DNA of 59,705 nucleotides, taken from assembly GCA_029558835.1 (NCBI GenBank), contig JAKQDH010000042.1:1-59705 (forward strand). The letters are read 5' to 3'. The stretch comes from Planctomycetota bacterium (lineage in GTDB: Bacteria; Planctomycetota; Phycisphaerae; UBA1845). Shown in pieces: positions 53,493-59,705 of the stretch; within the stretch, counting starts at the first letter, position 1, and the number at the start of each line of letters is the position of its first letter. The notes beneath the pieces were generated by a model. The model saw only the letters and a program-made list of their open reading frames with translations, made no database searches and had not been told where the DNA came from. Both the position numbers and the translations under genes were made by a program.

Positions 53493-56400
53493 TCATTGCG
53501 GCCACTTCAGGCGATAGAAGAGGTTGCCTGCACCGATCGCATTCGTGGCGGGATTGGCCGTGCCCGAGGGAGCGGGCACCCAGCCGCTCGGGTTCGTCAG
53601 ATCGCTGTTCTGCTGGAGCAGGAAGCCGTTGCCGCTCCAGGAGAGGACGATCTGCCCCGGTGCTGCCGAACCCACGAGGAGCGTGGGGCTCGCGGGGGCC
53701 ACGGGAGGCACCGTTCCGGACCAATCCACGACATAGTTGGCGGCCGGGGCGCCGCCGGTGGTTTGGCTGGCCGAGCGGTTCCTGAACAGGTCGGCGGCAA
53801 CGGCCCCGTTCTTGATCTGGCCGGCATTGAAGTTGAGCTTGCTGGCCGATGTGATGTCGTTGGCTCCGTTGTTGAGGGTGGCATCGGCCGTGAGTTCGAG
53901 GACGACGCTTTCCGTGGTGATGGTGCCCCACGTCGTGTTGGCCTGGGGCGTCGATGCGCGCAGATTGCCGGTGACGGTGATCCAGTGATTGGAGTTGTTG
54001 TTCACGCCGTCGGCCGGGTTGAAGTCAGGCGGAGCCAGCGCCCTGAGCGTGATGTTCCCGACGTTCCGGAAGTTGTCGGTGCGGAAGCTGTCCGAGCGGA
54101 TCGTGTTCACCGTGACGGTCTTGCCGACCACGGTCACGTCACACCCGCCGTCGCCGCCGGTATCCCGATCACTGTTGTCAATCGCGTTGGCGACCTGGAC
54201 GTGGCCGTGTGCGCGGATCAACAGCGGCCGGCCCCAGTTGTTGGCATTACGGACCTGCACGTTGATGTCGTACAGCGAAACGTCGTTGACATTGGTGATG
54301 GTCAGGATTCGGGGTGTATCGTTATTGAAACAGTCAGGGAAGGTGGCCGCATTCACCCGATTGCCGAGGCCCAGGATCCGGCCCTGGCCCACGATGCTAT
54401 TCGTCCCGTTCAAGTCCAGGATGAGGTTCTTTTGCCCCGCCGGGGCGTTGCGGGCATGGATGGCAGTGACCAAGGCATTGTTCTGGGCATCCATGGTCAG
54501 ATCGCCTTCGATGGTGAACTTGATGTGCAGGGCGGTGTCCTCGGCTTCCGAAAGGTCACCCAGCGGCTGGCTCGTGTAGATCTGTCCGGAACTGTAGATG
54601 TACAAGCCGCGCGGCACCGTATAGGTCGCCGGGTCCTCGGCCGTGCCTGCGCCAGTCAGCGTGACGCCCTCGGCGGCATGCGGATTCTGGACGCCGTCCC
54701 AGTATTCGCGGGTCACCACCTCCACCGGCGCGGATTCGACACTGGCGGCCACGTTGATTCGCATCGTGGCTGTGGTGGCGGGGTAAGCATTGGCGGCCGA
54801 GACCGTAAACGTGTTGACGCCGGCATCGCCCGCCCCCGGGGTGCCGCTGAGGGACCCGTCCGCGGCAATGATCAGCCAGGCGGGGCCGCTGACTTTGGCC
54901 CATTCAAGCGTTGCCGGGTTGTTTGGATCTTGAGGGTCCGTGGCGGCGCCGGCCAGGGTCTGGGTTCTCAGGGCATATTCGTTGCCGACAAAGGACGTGG
55001 CGCGGATGAAGGGGTCCAGGGGAAAGGCCGGGCTGCCATTCACGAAGATGTTCAATGTGGCTGGAACAGGCGTCGTGCCGTCGGACACGCTAACGACAAA
55101 CACGTTGTTCAGGACGTTCGTCGGGCTGGGCGTGCCGGAGAGCTGGCCGTCGGGCGCGACCGTGAGCCAATCCGGTCCGCTGACCTTGGCGAAGGTCAGG
55201 GTCTGGGAGCCATAGTAGATGACGTTGGTGGCCAGGGTGTTGGCGTACGGCACATTCTGCTCTGCGTTCTGGTAGGCGAAGTTGGCATCGCCATCGTTCC
55301 ATCGAGGCGGATTGGCCACGAAGATCTGGAGTGTGGCGGTGTCAAACCTCGTGCCGTCGCTGACCCAAATCGGCCACGTGTTGGTCCCCGAGTCGGTGAG
55401 CGCGGGTGTACCCGACAGGGTGCCGTTCGATGCAACCTGCAGCCAGGCCGGTCCGGTGATTGACCGGCCGAAAGTCAGCGTGTCGCCGACATCCGGATCC
55501 GTCGCGGTGCCGACGAGTGTCTGCGCATACAGCTGGCCGCCGTTGGCATCGGCGCGCAACACGGGATCGGAACCAAAGGCAGGTTGGCTGCCGGAAGGCG
55601 GAGCAAAGGGAGCGGCCCACTGGATGACGTTGGCCGCCGTTTCACCGCTGCTGGAGACATTGACGAACAGATCATCGGCGGAAGCGCCGCCTTGCAGCTC
55701 ACCCACCTCGAGGGTTTTCACGGCGTCAGGAGGAACCTCGATCACACCCAGGACCAACTGCAGAACCACCCCCTGGAGCGTGACATTGCCATAGAGTGTT
55801 CGCTGATCCACCGCCATGGTGCGAATGGCGCCGCGAACAGTCAGCCGGTTTGCGGAAGTGTTGTTGACGCCGTCGTTCGGGTCGTAGTTGCCAAGCGGCG
55901 ACAGCGCCTGCAGCCAGACGTTGCCGCTGTAGGGAGCCCGGCCGGGCGGATCGTTGCGAAAGCCGCGCGCATCCAGGTTGTTCACGTCGATCGTGCTGGC
56001 TCTGATGATGATGTCGCCCGAACCATCGCCGCCACTGTCCCGGTCGGCGTTGTCCACGGTGCCGCTGACATAGACCGCGCCGCTGGCCGTGATCTTGATG
56101 GAGCGGAAATCCAAAGGGCCGGTGTTGGCGTTTTCGACGTGCATGTCGATGTCGGCCAGGCTGACGTTCCTGACGTTCTCGATGGTGAGGTCCCGCGGAG
56201 TCGAATCGCGATCGGTGATGGGCCCAATCGTGCCGGCGCCGGTGATGCTGTTGATGCCGTCCATGTCGATGATGAACGGCGTCCAGCCGGTGCGGGTCTT
56301 GTACCGCTCGATGTTGAGGACCGCGCCCGCGTCCATCTGGAGGTCGCCGCCTGAGATCAGGAACTTGATGGGTTGATCCGGGTGGGAAGCGCTCCAGAGC

Positions 56401-56630
56401 TTGATCCGGCCGGTGGCGGTGATGTGCATTCCGTTCGGGATGTTGTAGACCCAGGGATCTTCGTCCGTGCCGGAACCGGTGATGGTCACGCCGTCAGCCG
56501 CGTGCGGGTTGGCAATGCCGTCCCACTCTTCCGTGGAACTGACGGTGACCAGCGCGGCGCTGGCGCTCGTGACGAGGCACAGCATGACGATCGCGCTGAG
56601 AAGTGCGTGAAGGCGAGTTCGCTGTTTCAT
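53493..56630 (-). CDS. Large secreted cadherin/He_PIG-type protein heading the cluster
   Basis: Start at ATG 56630, giving a signal peptide (LHALLSAIVMLCLVTSASA); the open frame to 57569 is only the shadow of the AraC gene. 1045 aa. Two related beta-helix-like regions begin with EEWDGIANPHAADGVTITGS and EYWDGVQNPHAAEGVTLTGA and contain D-N-S/A-D-R-D-x-G-G-D repeats (TVDNADRDSGGDGSGD; AIDNSDRDTGGDGGCD), similar to pectate-lyase-like folds. Between them are three He_PIG-like domains (TLVGTATDPDVGDTLTF; GPAWLQVASNGTLSGTP). The C-terminal beta module (PGQIVLSWSGNGFLLQQNSD to FYRLKWPQ) may be an anchoring domain. No catalytic assignment. Operator-like site B lies 82 bases upstream. Confidence 0.82.
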   Translation of the reverse strand: MKQRTRLHALLSAIVMLCLVTSASAALVTVSSTEEWDGIANPHAADGVTITGSGTDEDPWVYNIPNGMHITATGRIKLWSASHPDQPIKFLISGGDLQMDAGAVLNIERYKTRTGWTPFIIDMDGINSITGAGTIGPITDRDSTPRDLTIENVRNVSLADIDMHVENANTGPLDFRSIKITASGAVYVSGTVDNADRDSGGDGSGDIIIRASTIDVNNLDARGFRNDPPGRAPYSGNVWLQALSPLGNYDPNDGVNNTSANRLTVRGAIRTMAVDQRTLYGNVTLQGVVLQLVLGVIEVPPDAVKTLEVGELQGGASADDLFVNVSSSGETAANVIQWAAPFAPPSGSQPAFGSDPVLRADANGGQLYAQTLVGTATDPDVGDTLTFGRSITGPAWLQVASNGTLSGTPALTDSGTNTWPIWVSDGTRFDTATLQIFVANPPRWNDGDANFAYQNAEQNVPYANTLATNVIYYGSQTLTFAKVSGPDWLTVAPDGQLSGTPSPTNVLNNVFVVSVSDGTTPVPATLNIFVNGSPAFPLDPFIRATSFVGNEYALRTQTLAGAATDPQDPNNPATLEWAKVSGPAWLIIAADGSLSGTPGAGDAGVNTFTVSAANAYPATTATMRINVAASVESAPVEVVTREYWDGVQNPHAAEGVTLTGAGTAEDPATYTVPRGLYIYSSGQIYTSQPLGDLSEAEDTALHIKFTIEGDLTMDAQNNALVTAIHARNAPAGQKNLILDLNGTNSIVGQGRILGLGNRVNAATFPDCFNNDTPRILTITNVNDVSLYDINVQVRNANNWGRPLLIRAHGHVQVANAIDNSDRDTGGDGGCDVTVVGKTVTVNTIRSDSFRTDNFRNVGNITLRALAPPDFNPADGVNNNSNHWITVTGNLRASTPQANTTWGTITTESVVLELTADATLNNGANDITSASKLNFNAGQIKNGAVAADLFRNRSASQTTGGAPAANYVVDWSGTVPPVAPASPTLLVGSAAPGQIVLSWSGNGFLLQQNSDLTNPSGWVPAPSGTANPATNAIGAGNLFYRLKWPQ

Positions 56631-56712
56631 TGCGGCACCGTAATGGAATGGGGTTTCACAAGACATGACATGATCGTGCGTGCACTCTGCGCCTGCGGTG
56701 CTTGGTTCCGAC

Positions 56713-56740
56713 ATAGCAGAAACGCCAAAAGACTTGCGAA
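56713..56740 (+). promoter_or_regulatory. Operator-like motif, site B (between the regulator and the cluster head)
   Basis: ATAGCAGAAACGCCAAAAG followed by ACTTGCGAA. The best-placed copy: it lies between the divergent AraC-type regulator and the large exoprotein gene, so it could control both. It shares a 12-base core CAGAAACGCCAA with site A. Confidence 0.6.
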
Positions 56741-56867
56741 AATGTTCAGTCGAGGGGTTCGCCTCGCCGTTTTCCGCCAAGGGCATGAAGCATGCCGGTG
56801 AGAGCCGGCGATGCGGCGCTTGCGGGAGAGCCTGATCCTGGTTACCGTCGCGAGGCGTCACCGAGAC

Positions 56868-57722
56868 ATGAGCGAGAAAGGCAAGCGATGGGTATTGCAG
56901 GCGGTGGTTCCGTGCACCAAGGCGCGGAGTCTGCTCTGGCATCTCTTCTCGCTCGACACGGCCTACCTGGAGGTCGCCGACCACCACGAGCCGTTTGAGA
57001 AACCGGGCGCGCATTTGTTCTGGGTCCTCTCGGGCCACGGCACGCTGGAAACGGACGGCGACGCCTATCTGCTGCAACCGGGCCATGGCGTCTGGTTTGT
57101 GGACATGACCAAGGTGCGAACCTATGCGCCGGCGGCTGGGCAGACCCTGGTCAAGCGCGGCATCCGGTTCGGCGGTCCGGCACTGGAGAACTGGCACAAG
57201 GAACTCGGGGGTAGCAAGCAGGCACAGTTCGACTTGAAGGATGCCGCCCCATTGCACCAGGCCTTCCGCGACCTGTGGCGCATCTGCCGCCGCAAGGCGT
57301 CGGGATGGGAGTGGAAAGTGCACCTGTTCCTGACCGAGATGCTGGGCACGTTGCTCAACTCGAGAGATGCCCTCTCGCCGAATTCGCCCGACCTGCCCGG
57401 GGCCGTGATGCGCGTGCTCAACGCGGTCGACGCGAAACCCCACTACGACTGGCGGGTGAAGGAATTGGCGAGCATTGCCGGTGTGAGTTACTCCGGTTTG
57501 CGCACGTTGTTCTTCGAGGTGATGGGGGAAAACCTCCACGCCTATGTCCAGCGCCGACGCCTGGAACACGCGCAGCTGCTGCTTTCAGACCCTGGGCTGT
57601 CGGTGAAGCAGGTGGCGGAGCAAATGGACTTTTCCAGCGAGTTCTACTTCAGCCACTTCTTCAAGACCTTGAAAGGCATCAGCCCCCGAGCCTACCGCGA
57701 GCGGCAGCGGGGCAGACGCTGA
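56868..57722 (+). CDS. AraC-family transcriptional regulator
   Basis: ATG 56868 (MSEKGKRWVLQ) is preferred; the frame also starts at 56811. 284 aa. The N-terminal cupin-like sensor has HLFWVLSGHGTLETDGDAYL and LQPGHGVWFVDM. The C-terminal double helix-turn-helix starts near DWRVKELASIAGVSYSGLR and ends with FSSEFYFSHFFKTLKGISP, the standard AraC/XylS signature. Divergent from the catabolic cluster with an operator-like motif between; most likely an activator responding to a sugar or sugar acid. Regulation of the cluster is inference from position. Confidence 0.92.
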   Translation: MSEKGKRWVLQAVVPCTKARSLLWHLFSLDTAYLEVADHHEPFEKPGAHLFWVLSGHGTLETDGDAYLLQPGHGVWFVDMTKVRTYAPAAGQTLVKRGIRFGGPALENWHKELGGSKQAQFDLKDAAPLHQAFRDLWRICRRKASGWEWKVHLFLTEMLGTLLNSRDALSPNSPDLPGAVMRVLNAVDAKPHYDWRVKELASIAGVSYSGLRTLFFEVMGENLHAYVQRRRLEHAQLLLSDPGLSVKQVAEQMDFSSEFYFSHFFKTLKGISPRAYRERQRGRR

Positions 57723-57896
57723 CCCCGACGCACGCGCGCCCCGGAGACGTTGGAATTGGCGGCACGTTGACGCCGGGAACAGCAGCCAAAGCAACAGGGA
57801 ACGCTGGCATTGTTATAGTCTGACACCTCTCCGACCCTCTCCCCTTGCGGTGAACAAGCGGTCGAAGAAGACATCCTTGCGGCACGGAGTTGAGAC

Positions 57897-57947
57897 TGGA
57901 GCCAGTGGTCGGGGTCGAACCGACGACCTACGGTTTACGAAACCGTC
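57897..57947 (-). tRNA. 3' fragment of tRNA-Thr (anticodon CGT), att-site-like
   Basis: On the minus strand: anticodon stem-loop ACGGT-TTCGTAA-ACCGT (anticodon CGT), five-base variable loop, T-arm GTCGG-TTCGACC-CCGAC, acceptor strand CACTGGC, T and CCA. The 5' half is absent: no GCCAGTG acceptor strand and no D-arm occur at the expected distance. Such 3' halves are left where integrative elements recombine at tRNA ends. Confidence 0.7.
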
Positions 57948-57959
57948 TATGCCACTTCG

Positions 57960-59351
57960 CGACGATCGCGCAAACCTGCACGACAACCGCATGAATAGGA
58001 CTATAAACCGTTTTTGCAGGCATTCTGTCGATTTGCCGTAAAAGCGCACGAAAACGCACTCCGGCTGTTGCATTCTGTTGCACTCTCACCACGCTCGTTC
58101 GATTCGCCGTGACGACGCACTACCAGAATGCCCTTTCCCACTCCGCAAATGCGGCCAAAGGCGACTCTGTGATGCAGCGGAGCTCAAACGGTGTGCGGGG
58201 TGGGCGCTACGCCACGGGCCATCGTGGGTGCCGAGGCCAACGCGAACGGAGGGCAATGGATTGTTTTGCTGCGGCCCACCGCCCCCGCCCCGGTACCGGC
58301 ACCCCCCGCAGGGACCCCTCCCACCCCAGCGTTAAAGAAGGGAGTCCCGACGGGAATGGGCACCGTTTTCGGCAAATGCAAAGAAGTGTCGTTCCGGTGC
58401 CCCGCCGGTCCTTGTCGCCGATCTGGAGCAATCCGGCGAAGGTCTGAGCGATTCTCCTCGCGAGTGCCCGACAAACGGCGCTCCGAGTGCAGTAGCGCGT
58501 CGTGACCGCGCAGCACGGGGACGAGGACTGCGTGGCGTTGGCGGATGGTCGCAGCAAACCGGCGAGACGCTGAGGAGTGTGGCTGCGCGAGGCTGCGGTC
58601 GTCGCTCCCTTGGACCGATCCATGTTGGCGGCGGCAGTCTCGGGACAAGTGCACAGCCGGAAACTGAACGCCAGACCTTCAGACGGATAATCCTACGCCC
58701 ACCGGTTCGCAATCAACCACCGCAACCGACCTTCGTTGATCATCAAGCACTTAAGCCGCTGGCCTTCAGCAGGTTATCCCCGGTTTTGGCACGATTCTTG
58801 AATCCGCGCGAGTTTGGGGTGCACTGTGGCGCACTGGGGCGCACTGGGGCGCACAACCAAACAATCGCCAAACATTTCGGCGCCTGGAGAGGCCGGACGT
58901 GGCCAGGTTCAAGTCCGGCGGCGAGGACGGCCGATGGCTTCCGTGCGAGGCTGGCTCGAGCGTGGCCGCGACCGACGGGCGGGGTGAGGTCAGACACTGG
59001 GGCCGTCACGTCAGTGGTCCGAAGGCGCCACGACGCAAGGCTGTCGCTGATGACCACCTCACAGTTCCAGCTTTGCGCCCCCGCGCCCCTGCGCCCTTGC
59101 GTTGAATGCCCTCGCTCGGAAGGAAACGCAATGCCGTATCAGGCGCCACGACGCAAAGGGAAGAGTAAGAGACCTCTGACCTCCGTCCTCTGTCCTCTGT
59201 CGTCAGTCCTCGCTCCCCCTTGCGCCCTGGCGTTAACCAAGGAACCACGATTGTCCCTTGACTTCGCCCGGCAGCGGAGCGAAGCAGTACGCAACATCAA
59301 AGCCCAAGGCTCGCCGCGGCATCGGCCCGGCCGCGGCCGCCTTTCATCGCC
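57960..59351. other. Repeat-rich non-coding region
   Basis: No convincing gene on either strand. It contains the tandem array at 58821-58854 and a 15-base direct repeat GGCGCCACGACGCAA (59024 and 59142), with related CGCAAGG/CCTTGCG elements nearby. The open frames here have shadow-like arginine/proline-rich translations. The end holds the upstream region of the next gene. Confidence 0.5.
58821..58854 (+). repeat. Short tandem repeat, 10-base unit
   Basis: GCACTGGGGC repeated 3.4 times (first copy with one mismatch). A small minisatellite; too short and unspaced for CRISPR. Confidence 0.75.
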
Positions 59352-59705
59352 ATGAGACCGTTTCTTCTCCCCGCCCTCCTGAGCACGGTGTTCCTGGGCG
59401 GGGTGTCCGCGTTCCCACAGCCCAATCCCACGCTCGCCTCCGATCCGGTGCTGGTCGAGGCGGGACCGCATCATCGGCGCTGGAACCAGGTGGTGCGGGT
59501 GGTGGGTCTCTCGGGTGCGATCGAGGAGGAGGTGCGTTCCTACGTGGAAGTGGCCACGGGGCTCAACCGGCTGGATCCCGAGCGTGGCGGGTACGTGCCG
59601 GCGAAGGCGGAGTTCGAACGGACGGCCGAGGGCTACTTCATCGCGCGGCAGACGCAGCACCAGGTGATTCTGGGGCCGGACTTAAGCGTCGAGGGGTCAG
59701 TGGAC
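59352..59705 (+). CDS. N-terminus of a secreted protein (3' partial), possibly RHS-like
   Basis: ATG 59352 begins a signal peptide (MRPFLLPALLSTVFLGGVSA), and 118 codons are open to the right edge. The mature part reads EAGPHHRRWNQVVRVV, SYVEVATGLNRLDPERGGYV, EFERTAEGYFIARQTQHQVI. In style this resembles the start of very large RHS/YD-repeat or giant exoproteins of Verrucomicrobiota (HHRxW, YVELATGLN, HQVI), but that is recollection and the diagnostic repeats lie outside the window. Confidence 0.7.
   Translation, partial: MRPFLLPALLSTVFLGGVSAFPQPNPTLASDPVLVEAGPHHRRWNQVVRVVGLSGAIEEEVRSYVEVATGLNRLDPERGGYVPAKAEFERTAEGYFIARQTQHQVILGPDLSVEGSVD

Noticed and set aside
56631..57569. N-terminal extension of the cluster-head exoprotein
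   Set aside because: It would run antisense through the AraC gene, and a clear signal peptide begins at ATG 56630.
57813..58073. Minus-strand open frame of 86 codons over the tRNA fragment
   Set aside because: Its SSVRPRPLAP stretch is the familiar translation of a tRNA; no protein support.
58821..58854. CRISPR array
   Set aside because: Ten-base units without spacers and no cas genes nearby.

Overview
GC-rich DNA that looks like a Verrucomicrobiota genome (my guess is the Pedosphaeraceae/Limisphaerales side). The clues are two PEP-CTERM sorting-tag proteins, a type II pseudopilin with an H-X9-DG tail, very large Ig-like secreted proteins with short C-terminal beta modules, several Asp-box (sialidase-like) exoproteins and a CotH protein. 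The taxonomic placement is inference.

Layout. 1-12.0 kb: the 3' part of a giant (>4000 aa) secreted multi-domain protein ending in an FGE/SUMF1-type domain. 12.1-13.4 kb: an RlmM-like 23S rRNA methyltransferase. 13.4-18.7 kb (minus strand): a TRAP transporter (dctPQM), a universal stress protein and a GH78-type alpha-L-rhamnosidase in one direction; a decayed infA-like fragment lies upstream. 19.2-24.6 kb: a LAB_N-zinc ribbon membrane protein, two small membrane proteins, a PEP-CTERM protein, and CotH coupled to an unrecognised secreted protein. 24.7-25.4 kb: a vapBC toxin-antitoxin pair abutting a frameshifted, internally deleted pseudogene. 26.5-32.2 kb: an FGE/PA14/sialidase/MORN fusion and a GH127-like enzyme. 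32.2-33.6 kb: gene remnants. 33.6-36.3 kb: a three-module secreted protein.

The core of the window is a minus-strand cluster read from about 56.6 kb down to 36.9 kb. In transcription order it encodes a 1045-aa secreted head protein, a pseudopilin, a YhcH-type anomerase-like protein, a sodium:solute symporter, an iron-containing alcohol dehydrogenase, a DapA-family lyase, a PdxA-type 4-phosphotetronate dehydrogenase, a four-carbon acid sugar kinase, three paralogous Asp-box exoproteins (one with a captured sulfatase N-terminus), a PEP-CTERM protein, a bicupin and a sialidase-like lipoprotein. A divergent AraC-type regulator sits at its head. My reading is that sialidase-like enzymes release an ulosonic or ulosaric acid, which is imported, mutarotated and split into pyruvate plus a C4 piece. 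The C4 piece is then reduced, phosphorylated and oxidatively decarboxylated to DHAP. A C7 substrate such as Dha of rhamnogalacturonan II would fit the carbon arithmetic, and the GH78 and GH127 enzymes nearby are compatible.

Two kinds of non-coding structure stand out. A shared operator-like motif precedes the cluster head, the pseudogene related to it, and the three-module gene, always in the same orientation relative to the gene. A dispersed palindromic repeat family (five copies) sits at gene 3' ends and supplies their stop codons. Beyond the regulator, a 3' fragment of tRNA-Thr(CGT) and about 1.3 kb of repeat-rich non-coding DNA suggest an island edge, followed by the start of another secreted protein that runs off the window.
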